Assembly: GCA_963784995.1 (NCBI GenBank)
Contig: CAWATZ010000013.1
Span: 186,001-250,000, forward strand
Length of the DNA: 64,000 nt
Direction: 5' to 3'
From: CAWATZ01 sp963784995
Lineage (GTDB): Bacteria > Planctomycetota > Planctomycetia > Gemmatales > Gemmataceae
The notes under the pieces are model-generated. The model ran no database searches. It saw only the letters and a program-made list of their open reading frames with translations, and was not told where the DNA came from. Position numbers and translations under genes: made by a program. Position 1 is the stretch's first letter, and the number at the start of each line of letters is the position of its first letter. Positions 43,562 to 56,800 of the stretch are shown here, one piece after another.

Positions 43562-46500
43562 AACGGCGTCATCCCCGGCCGTGTCTGCGGCGCAGCAAGG
43601 TTTCGGATTGATGCGTCAAAGACAGTGGGTGCAAGCCGAAGCGTGCTGGCGTCAAGTCGTGCAGTTCCAGCCCGAATCGGCTGAGGGGCACAACAACCTG
43701 GGCGTTGTCCTGGCGGAACAAGGCCGCCAGGGCGAGGCCTTGCCCTGCTTCGAGAGCGCCGTTCGGTTGCAGCCCGCGTATGCCGCCGCCCACCACAACC
43801 AGGGGAACTGCCTGCGCCGCCTGGGCCGGCTGAACGAGGCGGTGAGCAGCTACGAGCAAGCGTTGCGTCTGGAGCCGGAGTCGGGCGACTTTCACAACAG
43901 CCTGGGCATCGCCTTGCTGGCTCTGGGTCGGGCTGAGGGAGCGGTCGCTCAGTTTCGGCTGGCATTGCGTTATCGGCCTGACCACGTCGAGGCCTACAAC
44001 AACCTCGGCGTGGCCCTCGCCGAGCAAGGCTGTCTGGCCGAGGCCGGTGCCATCTATCAGCAGGTGCTGCAACGCAATCCCCGTTCGGTCGAAACGCACA
44101 ACAACCTCGGCGTGGCCCTGGCAGGTCAGGGGCGATTTGAAGAAGCGATCAACTGTTACCGGCAGGCACTGAACCTCAAGTCCGATTACGCCGAAGCGCA
44201 CAATAACCTGGGTAATGCCTTCCGCCAACAGGGACAGCTGACCGAGGCCGTGACTTCTCTTCGCCGGGCGCTCGAGCTGAATCCCAGCTATGCCGAAGCC
44301 CACAATAATCTGGCCGTTGCCCTGGCCAAGCAAGGTAACCTGGACGCCGCACTGGCCGCTTACCAGGAAGCGTTGCGGCTCAAACCCGACTACGCCGACG
44401 CCCACACCAACCTGGCCATGGCCTGGCTGCGCCGCGGCGACTTCGAGAAAGGCTGGCCCGAGTACGAATGGCGCTGGCGGATGAAAGGCGTCGCGGCTCG
44501 GTCGTCCGAGCGCCGCGCTGGGACGGGACGCCACTGGAGGGCAAGCGAATCCTGCTCTGGTCCGAACAGGGGTTGGGCGACACGATTCAATTCATCCGCT
44601 ATGTTCCCCTGGTGAAGGAACGCGGTGGCACCGTCCTGGTTGAAGCGCCCCCAAACCTTGTGCCGCTCCTGCAACGCTGTGCCGGCATCGACCAGTTGCT
44701 TTCCCCTGGTGCAGCGGCCCCTGACTTCGACTTTCAAGCGCCGTTTCTGAGTCTTCCGGGGCTGTTTTACACCACCCTGGAAACGGTTCCCGCCGCGGTC
44801 CCATACCTGTCCGCCGACCCTGAGCGTCTGGAACGCTGGGGTGCGGAGCTGCGTTCCATCTCCGGCTTCAAGATTGGCATCGCCTGGCAGGGCAGCGCTG
44901 AAATACAAGGACGATCGCCATCGTTCGATTCCGCTGAAACACTTCGCGCCGCTGGCTCGCTTGCCAGGCGTGCGTCTGATCAGCTTGCAAAAGGGGTTCG
45001 GCAAGGAACAGCTGGCACAAGTCCCTTCGGAATGGAACGTCATGGACCTGGGCAGTCGCCTGGACGAGTCCGGCGGGGCGTTCCTGGATACGGCCGCGGT
45101 CTTGCACCACCTCGACCTGGTCATCAGCTCGGACACCGCGCTGGTCCACCTCGCCGGGGCCCTGGCGGCGCCCATCTGGGTTGTGCTGGGCTGGGCCTGC
45201 GACTGGCGCTGGCTGATGGATCGGCCGGACTGTCCCTGGTATCCAACCATGCGGCTGTTTCGGCAACGGAAGTGGGGCGACTGGGACGAGGTCTTTGCTC
45301 GCATCGCCGACGAAGTGAGCCGGCAACGACCGCAAACGCCCCCGATCCAGGTCCAGGCCCCGGCCGGTGGCGCGCAGGCTGCCGTTCTGCGCCGGCAAGG
45401 GCACGAGCTGTGCAAGCAGGGCAAGTTTGCCGAGGCCGTCGGTTTCCTCCGCCAGGCCATCCAGCTGCAACCGGAGTTTGCCCCGGCGCACAACAACCTG
45501 GGGGTCGCCCTGTCGCGCCTGGGGCAGCTGACCGAGGCGACGGCCGCCTACCAGCAAGCCCTGCGGCTGCGCCCGGACTATGCCGAGGCTTCCCACAACC
45601 TCGGCGAGGCGCTGCAGCACCAGGGCAAGCTGACCGAGGCCGTCGCCTGCTACGAGCAAGCGCTGCGGCTGAACCCCGAAGCGCCCGAGACTCACAATAA
45701 CCTTGGCGTGGCCCTGGCCGCCCTGGGCAAGTTCCCGCAAGCCAGCGCCCACTATGAGCAGACCATCCGTCTCCAACCCGCTTTCGCTCTGGCCCACCAC
45801 AATTTCGCCGTCGCCCTGGAAAAGCAGGGCCGGCAAGAGGATGCCGTGGCTCATTATCAGCAGGCGATGGAGCAAGACAGTCCCGCGGGTTATCTGCGTC
45901 GCGGCAAGGAGCGCGTGCAGCAGAACGGGCTGCTGGAGGCCGTTGCCTGTTTCCGGCTGGTCCTGAAACACCAACCCGAAGAAGCGGAGGCGCTGCAGCA
46001 CCTTGGCTTGGTGGAACTGCGGCTGGGCCGGCTGGACGATGCCCTGGCCCTCTTGCAGCAGGCGGCCCGGCTGCGGCCGGACAACCCCGAGGTGTGGCAG
46101 GGGCTTGGTGATGCCCAGCGCCGCCTTGGTCGGCTGAAGGAGGCCGAAGCGAGTTACCGCCAGGGATTGCTGTTGCAGCCCAGTTCGGCAACGATGCACA
46201 ACCACCTGGGCATTGCCATTCTGGAGCAAAGCCACCCTGCCGAGGCCGAGAAGTGCTTCCGCGAAAGCATTCGCTGCGACCCGGGCCAGGGGCCGCCGCA
46301 CAACAACCTGGGCGTGGCCCTGGAACAGCAGGGAAAGCTCGGTCAGGCCATCCGTGCTTACCAGGATTCGCTCCGGCTACAAGCCGACAACGCCGAAACG
46401 CACCGCAACCTGGCCCTGGCCTGGCTGCTGACGGGCAATTTCGAGCAGGGCTGGCCCGAATACGAATGGCGCTGGAAGTGCCCCAAGGCCGTCAAACGCT

Positions 46501-47743
46501 CCTTCACCCAACCGCGCTGGGATGGAACGCCGCTGGAGGGAAAACGAATCCTGCTCTGGGCCGAACAGGGCCTTGGAGACACCATCCAGTTCATTCGCTA
46601 CGCTTCCCTGGTGCAGCAGCGCGGCGGCACCGTCCTGGTCGAGGCCCCGGCGAACCTGCTACCCCTGCTGCGCCGCTGCCCGGGCATCGATCAGCTGCTT
46701 GCCCAGGGAGCCGCCCTGCCCGCGTTCGACGTCCACGCACCGCTGCTGAGTCTTCCCGGGTTGTTCCACGTGACCGTGACGACCGTGCCCGCTGCGGTCC
46801 CGTACCTGTCCGCGGAACCGGAGCGGCTGGAGCGCTGGAAGAGAGAGCCTGCGCCATTCCCGGTTTCAAGATCGGCATCGGCTGGCAGGGAAGTCCGAAA
46901 TACGCCGGCGATCGGCACCGCTCCATCCCGCTCAAGCACTTTGCCCCTCTGGCCCAGCTGCCGGGCGTGCGTCTGATCAGCCTGCAAAAGGGTTTCGGCA
47001 AGGAGCAACTGACACAGGTCCCTCCGGAATGGAACATTGTGGACCTGGGGAGCCGGCTCGATGAGACCGGCGGGGCCTTCCTGGACACGGCCGCGGTCCT
47101 CCAGCAACTGGACCTTGTTGTCAGTTCGGATACGGCGCTGGTCCACCTGGCCGGGGCCCTCGCCGTTCCCTCCTGGGTGCTGCTGCCTTGCGCCCGGGAC
47201 TGGCGCTGGCTGCTGGAGCGTTCGGACAATCCCTGGTATCCGACCCTGCGCTTGTTCCGGCAGCGGCGCTGGGGTGACTGGGACGAGGTCTTTGCCCGCA
47301 TCGCCGAGGAAGTGCGCCGCCGGTCGGCCACCGCGCTGCGAGGACCGCTGCTGGTGGAGACGGCCCCGGGTGAATTGCTGGACAAGATCACCATCCTGGA
47401 GATCAAGCGCAGCCGGATCACCGACCCGGACAAGCAGCTGCACGTCTGCATCGAGCTGGGCGCTCTGCTGGCGGCACGCGCCCGAGTCTTGGCCGAGCCG
47501 CCGGAGCTTCCGTCCCTGGTCGGCGAGCTGAAGAGGACCAACGAACGGTTGTGGGACGTGGAAGACGAGATCCGCCAATGCGAGCAGCGCCAGGATTTCG
47601 GCAGCCGCTTCGTCGAGCTGGCCCGCTCGGTCTACCAGCTCAACGACCAGCGGGCTCGCCTGAAACGGCAGATCAACACGGTCTGTGGGTCGGCCCTGGT
47701 CGAGGAGAAATCGTATGCCTCTTACGGTCAGGAAACGACCTGA
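43548..47743 (+). pseudogene. TPR-GT-TPR-GT-DUF6165 fusion protein, three frameshifts
   Basis: The composite is ~1400 residues from ATG 43548 (GGAG upstream). The order is: N-terminal TPR array of about eight 34-residue units (AEAHNNLGVALAEQGR...A...YRQAL.L.P); a GT9/heptosyltransferase-like domain (RWDGTPLEGKRILLWSEQGLGDTIQFIRY; ISSDTALVHLAGALAAPIWVVL); a second TPR array; a second near-identical GT domain; and a C-terminal DUF6165-type domain (APGELLDKITILEIKRSRI). The frame breaks near 44505, near 44900 and near 46845, each time inside conserved GT sequence, and the missing residues are recoverable by comparing the two halves. The architecture suggests protein or surface-polymer glycosylation with TPR acceptor recognition. 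It could also be two genes fused by duplication. Confidence 0.75.
44455..45320 (+). repeat. GT-domain duplication, copy 1 (partner 46451-47314)
   Basis: From TACGAATGGCGCTGG through the ATCGCCGA.GAAGTG segment this block matches 46451-47314 closely at DNA level. The TPR-GT module was duplicated in tandem about 2 kb apart. Confidence 0.8.
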
Positions 47744-47899
47744 CCTCGGAGGCGAAACAGGGTGGAGAAACCGCCATTGTGAAATTCTCGTGGCGGACCT
47801 TGACAACGGAGTATCGCCCTTTTAATTTCAGATGAGGGAATGTCTACCGGAGTCAACAATTCCGGTAGTCCCGACCCATTTCCCCAGGATGGTCCGCCC

Positions 47900-50800
47900 A
47901 TGAAGCGCTTGTTCTGGCGCGTTGCCCTGCGGTTTCTGGATTCTCACGTCAGTCTGCTCAAGGCCCGGCTGGTGGCCCTGTGCCGCTCCGGCCGGCGCTG
48001 GTTGGGCCACTGGCGCCGGTCTGTCGTGCCGGTGCCTCAGCCGCCGCGCATCCTGACCCTGGAGCGACTGGAGTCCCTGGAAGTCCCCGGCCAGATCCTG
48101 AACAACGCCTTTATTTCGGCCGTGGACGTGTTTGGCCTGCCGATGGCCGGCAACATCCGCATCGTTGCGCCCCGCAGCGAGCCGGCCGCAACCTCGCCAA
48201 CCCTGGCGACCCAGGCGCCGTCCCCTCCGGCGCCGTCCTTCCTTCCCCTGGCCCAGAACAGCACCGCCACGCCCGCGGCTCCGACCAGTTCCGACACACC
48301 GCAAAGCTCCACCTGGAATTGGGACCAGTTTCGCGGCTGGGGTGCCCTGGCGGTGGATCTTGATGGCACGCCCAGGCCGCCTGCCGGGCTGGAGATGCCT
48401 CAGCAACCGGATGCAGCCCCGAAGAACAGCGGCGGTGGTGGAGGCGGCGGCGGCGGCGGCGGCGGCGGCAGTGGAGGCGGCGGTGGGGGGAGTCCCTCCG
48501 CTGGCGGCACGTTCACCGGCAGCAACCCCAACCCGCTCAACACCGGCGCCGGCGCCCTGCCCACGCCACCCAGCCAGCTGGCCCCGGCGACCATGCCCGG
48601 CGACTCCGGCGGCCAGCCGGCCGCCACGCCGCGCAGAACAGTTCCAGCCCCAGCACGCCCACGCAACCGCAGAACAGCTCCAACTCCAATAACTCGTCCA
48701 GCACCCCGACGCCGCCGCAAGCCAGCGCCAACAAGCCCGGACAGCCCGGCAACCCCGCCACGCCGCAGTTGCACGGCCCAGGCGCCCCCGGCTCCTCCTT
48801 GCCCCGCACCAAGGGACCATCCCTGCCGACCTTGCCGGGGACCGCTTCGACGCTGGGCAGCCTCCCCGGCCAGCCCTCGCTCGGCGTGCCCGGCGCCGGC
48901 CTGGCTTTGCCCGTCGCTGGCAGCCCCGGCACGACCTTGCCTGGCTCCTCCGGCTTCAGCGGATTGCCCGCTCAGGGCCTCGGCGGCTCCCCTGGCTCAC
49001 CCAGCAGCGGGTCGCCGTCGCGGAGTTTTACCCTGCCACGGCTGGACAGTTCGGAGTTTGCCGGTGGCCAGCCGCATACCCAATCCAACTCCAATCCGGG
49101 CAGCGGCAGCACCGTCAGCGAAAGCTCCCAGGGCACCGTTGCCCTCTTTGATCTCAGCGACGAGCCTTATCCGCCCGACATCGACCCACTCAACGGCATC
49201 CCCTTCGCCGCCGCCAAGGATCAGACGTTCAGCGGCCCGGTCGGCTCCTTCCACGGCAGCGACCCGGTCAGCGACTACAGCGCCTTGATCCTGTGGGGCG
49301 ACGGCAACAGCTCCGCCGGCCAGGTCACCGTGGCGCCCGACGGCGCCTACGTCGTCAGCGGCAGCAACACCTATCTCAGCGATGGCCCCTACGTCGTCGC
49401 CGTCCAGGTCACCGACAGCAACACCAGCGACACCGCCGCCGCCCTGACCCTGGGACTGGTCCTGCCACTGACCCAGGACGCCCAACTGCAAACCGTCGTG
49501 TCGTTCTCCTTGCCCTACGCCTTCAGCCAGACGGAAACCGGCTCCGACGGCAGCGGCTCCTACAGCTGGCAGGACACCGGCTCGCTCAGCTACCTCTTGA
49601 CCAGCAGCGTGGACGGCATCGGCACCTCGGTCGCCGCCAGCGACAGTGCCTCGGTGACCTTCAGCATCGGCGGCAGCGGCTCCGACAGCAGCACCGCCTT
49701 CACTCTGGACACCAGTAGCAGCACCGTCACCGGCACCGACAGCATCAGCCACCAAACCTTCCGCAACGACCTCAACGTCTACGGCACAGGCACGGAAACG
49801 GGCGCTCTCGGCGTCACCTGGCAAGGCAACACCAACGGAGCCACCGGCGCCTTCAGCTGGAGCGAAACCCAGTCGGGTACGCTGACCACCCAGGAGTCCG
49901 GCACCACCCAGACGGGCACCTTCGCCACCACCGACACCAGCGCACCCACCCTGCAAGTTTTCGAGAGCGGCAACTTCACCAGCGGCAACTACACGCGCAC
50001 GGACACCGCTGCCAGCACTGACAGCGTGCAGACCGTCAGCAACGACTGGGGTGCCACCGACACGTCCACGGAGACGCTCACTTCCGGCAGCACTCTGACC
50101 GAGAACGGCACCCTGGGCACCACTTACTCTGGCACGCTGACCAGCAGCGACAGCTTCAGCACCCAGACCACCGAGAGCGACCCCGGCGGCAGTTCCACCG
50201 GCAGCAGCAGCGGCAGCGACAGCGCGTCCACGAGCGTGACCGCCTCGGACCTCACCGGCATCTACACTGCGGTGCCGACCGACTCGAGCAGCTCCAGCAG
50301 CCAGGACGGCGGCAACGAGGAGGCCGACACCTACAGTGACAGCAGCACCGATTCTGCCAGCGTCAGCGGCACCATCAGCGGCAACACCCTGACAGGCAAT
50401 TACTCCCTGGGTCAGCTCGATTCGGACAGCAGCAGCCAGCAGGACGCCTTCACCGATCAGCAGCGCTCAGACACCGAGACGGTCAACCACTCGGACGCTG
50501 TCTCCATCCTGGACACGGGCAACTTCGTCAGCGGCGACCTGAACCGGGTGGTCAGCAACGGCCAGAGCAGCAACGATAGTACCCAGTGGCAGGACACCGA
50601 CCAGAACGACACCGATTCGCAGGCCACCACGGTTGCCGACCTGCTCAGCCTGCAAATCAATGGCAACTTCTACAGCGGCAGTTACTCCGGCAACAGCACC
50701 GACAGCAGTACCACCCACGACAGCGACAACAACCAGGACCAGCAGGCCGACGACAGCACCACCGACAGCGAATCCGACACGACAACGCTGCAACTCAGCG

Positions 50801-53800
50801 GCAACAACATTGCTGGGACCGCCACGGAGAGCGGCACGGATCAATACATCAAGGGCGGCCAGCAGACCGACACCGATCAGAACGTGACCAGTGTCTTGGA
50901 CGAGCAATTTGGCGGCGGCGTCGAGACGCTGCAAGAGAGCGTCAACGTGCTGACCGGGGCCATGACCGCCAGCAGCACCGACATTGGCGGCGACACCCAG
51001 ACGGTTACCACCTCGGCCGGTGCGGCCGGCGCTATGAAGACAACCTGGATAGCTACACCCTCACGACGCACACAAACGCCAACCTGTTAACCGGCAGCTA
51101 CAGCTCGACTCAGAGTCTGGATGAGTCCGCTACCCCCGCCGAAAGTAGAAGCGACGGTCCTCTGCTCATCTACGACGAACCCGAGTCGGTCCTGGTAACA
51201 GGCACAGACCAAAGCAGTGGCAACGTCTACACCGGGGACTTCAGCACGACCGAAGCGGAGCTAACCAGCAGCACGACTCAGGAAAGGACCACGGATGGCA
51301 ACCTGACCTCTTCCAGCACGATCACGACCACCGACACCAGCACCGTCATCGACGTTGGCAACAGCGACAGCGGCACCTTCGTTGAGTCCGACACCGAGAC
51401 GACCACCAGCACCGTCCAGGACACGACCACCGACGGCAACCTCGGCGACACAAGCACGACGACCAGCACCGACACCAACGTGACTCAGGAGAGCGGCAAC
51501 AGCATCGGCGGCGGCTACTCCGGCTCGGACAATGAGACGCTCACCAGCACCACCCAGGACACGGCCACCGACGGCAACCTCACCGACAGCAGCAGCACGA
51601 CGCTGACCGACGTCAAGGCGCTGCCCAACAACGGCAACCTGCTCAGCGGGGCCTTCAGCGACTCGGGCACCGACACGATCAACAGTCTGGTCAAGGCGAC
51701 CATCACCGACGGCAACTTGACGGACAGCAGCACGACCATCGCCCTTGACTCCAACGTCGTCCAGGACAATGACAACGAGATCAGCGGTTCCATCAGCGAC
51801 AGCGATACCGAGACCATCAACAGCACGGTCATTGACACGAAGACGGATGGTGCGCTGACCGACTCCAGCACAACCACGAGCGTCGATAGCCACGCCATCC
51901 TGGACACCGGTGACGAGGACACCGGCGATTTCACCGACACCGACGCCGAGACGGACGTCAGCATCACCCAGGACAAGACGACCGATGGCAACCTGACCGA
52001 TACGAAGACGACCACGGCCACCGACAGCAATGCCATCCAGGACAGCGGCAACGACTTCAGCGGCGCCTCCACTGACGGCGACAACGAGACCATCAACAGC
52101 ACCACGTACGACACCATCACCGACGGCGCCTTCACCGATTCCAGCACGATCATCAGCACGGACAGCAACACCATTCAGGACAGCGGCAACGCGTTCGGCG
52201 GCGGCTTCGCCGCCAGCGACGGCGAGACCATCACCAGCACCACCTACAACACCATCACGGATGGGGCCCTGGTCGATTCCAGTACCATCGTCGCCACGGA
52301 CAGCAACACGATCCAGGATAGCGGCAACGACTTCAGCGGCGCCTTTGCCGGTTCCGACAGCGAGACCGTCACCAGCACCACCCAGGACAGCACCACCGAC
52401 GGTGCCCTGACCGACAGCAGCACAACCACGGCGACGGACACGAACGCTATCCAGGATAACGGCAACGATATCAGCGGGGACGAGACCGACAGCGACAATG
52501 AGACGACGACCAGCACGACTCAGGACAACACCAGCGACGGCAACCTCACCGATTCCAGCACCACCACGGCGACCGACACCAACGCCATCCAGGACAGCGG
52601 GAACAACTTCAGCGGCGACTACACCAACGCCGACACGGAAGCGCTCAACAGCGTCGTTCAGGACACCACGACCGACGGCAACCTGACGGACACGAGCACA
52701 ACGACGGTCAACGTCGGCCACACGCTCCAGGACAATGGCAACGACTTTGCCGGCGACTTCACCAACAGCGACACCGAGGTCGCGAACAGCACGACTCAGG
52801 ACACGACGAGCAATGGCGCCGTCACCGACAGCAGCACGACCACGGCCACGACCAACGCCTCGATCCAGGACAACGGCAACGACTTCAGCGGCGACGAAAC
52901 CGACACCGACACGGAAACCGACACGAGCACGACCCAGGACAACACCACGGCCGGCAACCTGACGGACTCGAGCACGACTACGGCCACGGATAATGCCTCG
53001 ATCCAGGACAGCGGCAACGACTTCAGCGGCAACTTCACCAACAGCGACAACGAGACGATCAACAGCACCACTCAGGACACCACTACTGATGGGGCGCTGA
53101 CCGACACCAGCACGACGACTGCCACGGACACGCATGCGATCCAGGACAATGGCAATAACTTCAGCGGCAACGACACCGAAACCGACAGCGAGACGCTCAC
53201 CAGCAGCATCCAGGACAGCACCACTGATGGTGCCCTGACTGATTCCAGCACGACCAACTCAACGGATGCCAGTGCCATCCTGGACACCAGCAACAACTTC
53301 AGTGGCACCTACATCGACACTAACAACGAGACAATCAACAGCACCACTCAGGACAGCACCACCGATGGGGCCCTGTCCGATACCAGCACGACTATCGCAA
53401 CCGACACGAACGCGATCCAGGACAGCGGCAACGACTTCAGCGGGGGCTTCAACAATTCGGATAATGAGACGATCAACAGCACTGTCCAGGACACAACGAC
53501 GGACGGCGCATTGACGGACACCAGCACGACGACCAGCACCGATAGCAACGGCATCTTGCAGAGCGGCAACCAGTTCAACGGCACTCTGGTCGAGTCCAAC
53601 AACGAGACCGTCACCGGCACCACGCAGGACACCACGACCGACGGCAACCTCACCGATTCCAGCACCACCGGCAGTACCGACACTGCCAGCATCCTGAAGG
53701 TCAGTAACCTGTTCAGTGGCGTCTTCACCAACACCGACACCGCCACGATCAATTGCAGCGTGCAGGACAACGCGACGAATGGCAACCTGACCGACAGCAG

Positions 53801-56800
53801 CACGACCAGCAGCACCGACACCAGTTCCGTGCAAGACAGCGGCAACCGCTACACCGGAGCTGACAGCGTCGTGGACCTGGTTCCCGAGACCATCACCGCT
53901 TCGGTGCAGGATACCACGACCAACGGCAACTTGACCGACACCAGCACGACCACGCCCACAGAGATCAGTTCCAGCCAGCAGAGCGGTAATCAGTTCAGCG
54001 GTGTCTTCACCGGCAGTGATGCGAAAACGGTCACCGGCACCGTCCAGGACGTGACCATCAACGGCAACCTGACCGATTCCAGCACCACGACCACCACGGA
54101 CAGCAATGCAGTACAATCCAGCGTGAACGTCTTCAGCGGGGCCTTGGCTGTCTCGAACACAGAAGTCATCACCACGGTCGTCAACGACACTCTCACGGAC
54201 GGAGCTTACTCCGACATCAGCACGACCACCGCCGTCAATAGCAACCTCATCCAGGTGAACAGCAACCTCTTCAGCGGCGCATTCACCCAGTCCAACACGG
54301 AGACCATCACCAGCACGGTGCAGGACAACGTCAGCGACGGCAACCTCAACGACACCAGCACCACGACCACGACAGACAGCCATGCCATCCAGAACAGCGG
54401 CAACGTCATCAGCGGTGCGGTCACCGGCACCGACACCGAGACCATTAATAGCACGCTCATCCAAGAGACGCTGACTGTTGGCGGCCTGACCGACACCAAG
54501 ACAGGGACGGCCACGACCTCCGAGGCGATCCAGAACGGTGGCAACACCATCAGCGGCGACTTCAGTGACTCTGCCAGCGCCAGCAGCACGGCCACGGTGC
54601 AGGACACGGTGGTCAACCAGGGACTGACCGTCTCCAGCACGACCACCAGCAGCGACAGCACGAGCACCCAGGACAGCAGCAACGTCTTCAGCGGTGCCAT
54701 CAGCAGCTCCGCGTCGGATTCAGGAGGAGCCACGACAACGGAGTCAGGCACGGACGCTCGTCGCGCCTTCTCCGGTTCTTCCTCCAGCACCCAGAGTGTC
54801 AGCGACAGCGACAGCGGCAACGCCCTGACCGGCGACGATACGCACAGCCAGTCGATCACGACCCAGACGCAAGCATCGCGTTCCGGAGGCGACGGCACGA
54901 CCAGCTACAGCCAGTCCACTTCGGACAGCGTCACCGTGACCCTGCAGGAGAACGGCAACCGTCTCACCGGGGACTATACCCGGACAACCACGGTGGCGGA
55001 CAGCACCAGCATCGGGGAGATCGGCAGCTACTCGGGCACGGCCACCGACTACTCGCTGACTGAGAACGACACCAGCAACAGCACCATCCAGCAGACGGTG
55101 AACCTCTACAGCGGCACGGACAGCCAGAGCACGACGACCTCGACGACAACCTCCCTGGTGGAGTCTGGCAGCAACAGCAGCGGTGACTATTCCCTGAACC
55201 AGCAAGCCAGCACGTCCGCGACTGTGTCCCAGAGCGGTAACGACCTCAGCGGTGCCTACAGCAACAGCGGCACGACGACCAGCGGCGGCACGATCCAGGA
55301 AAGCAACACGGTTACCACGGGTTCGAGCAGCTATACCGAGACAAGCACCGCCTCGGGCACAACGCAGGAGAGCGGCAACGGCATCAGTGGCGCCTACAGC
55401 GACGACAACAGTAAGACGACCACGACGACACTGCAAGACAGTGGCAGCAACGTGGACGGCACGTTCACGGTGAGCAGCAGCGACACGGCGACGACGAGCG
55501 AACAGCAGACCGGCAACTCGCTCAACGGTTCGTATTCCAGCACGACGACCACCGCTGACAGTTACAGCGTCACCGAGGGTCTGAGCAATGCCGACGGCAG
55601 CGCTACCTGGACCGAGACCGGCGAGAACGACAGCAGCGGGACGGAGACGGGCAACGAGGTGCTGGGCAGTTACACGAATGCCCAGAGCGGCACCGATAGC
55701 TATACTCTGGCCGAGACCGGCGCCAACGGGGCCGGTGCATTCAGCGAGACGCTGACGGGCAGCGACACCTGGAACCTGAGCGAGACGGGCAACAGTGCCA
55801 ACCAAACCTTTACCCGGAGCGAGTCGGGCACTGGCGCCGCGGCCTTAACGGACACGGGAACGGGAGCGGCGCTCGCCTCGGGCAACTACACTTATGGCTA
55901 TGGCTTGCAGGAAAGCGGCAGTTGGAATGCGGGGAGTGCGACGCAGACGGAGACGGGCAGTGACCGCTACAGTTTGCTGCAAGGGTTCAACAACGTGGCG
56001 GACACGGCCAACGGAGCCAACCTGGGCAACCTCGATTTCAGTCCCTTTGGGGTCACCTTTGTCGATCCGGTGTGGTGGGACACCTTTGTTGCTGCAGGTC
56101 AGGAAGCTGGCAAACTCCATGGTGCGCTCCTGCCATTCGCGCCCAATCCCATTTCTGCGGTGTTTGAAGCAGATGCGCGACACTTGATCCCTGGCCGCGG
56201 CGCCGTGAATATGGTGTCGGCCATGTGGACTCGGACGACAATGGCCTACGATCTCCTCCGGGCAAATGGTTCGGGGAAGGGAGAAAGCATCCTGTATGCT
56301 GGCATGTTTCTGCTGGCCGACATCACCGGCGTAACCAGCATTTACGAGGCCTGGACTGGGGAGGAGATCTTCACCGGCGACCAACTGTCCACGACCGACC
56401 GGATTTCCAAAGGGTTCCTGGGTGCTGGCCAGTTGCTCCTGTGCGCCGCTGCCGGGTTGGGTCTGTTTGTCCGGGTGACAGGAGTTCCTGTAGTTAAAGG
56501 GCCGGCTGCCGTCGGCAAAGCGCCGCTTCCAGCCCCGAAGATGGCTGTCCCGAAGGGCAACCTCGTCAACGCTCCGCCGAAGCCGGGCCCACAAATGCTT
56601 CGACCTAATCCGGGTCCCATCAACGGACCACCTCGTCCAGCACCACAGGTTGCTGGACCGAATGGAAAACCAATCAATGCTCCGCCAGCGCAGGGCCCAC
56701 GACCCCCTGTAGGAGCTAATGCCGGTCCTTGTGGACCTATCAAAGGTCAAGGTCGTGGTGCGGGAGGAATTCAACCGCCTGGTGGAGGGCAGGGTGGCGG

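Noticed and set aside
51254..54580. Regular repeat array considered as CRISPR
   Set aside because: The 138 bp units are entirely coding, have no short repeat/unique spacer alternation, and no cas genes are nearby.
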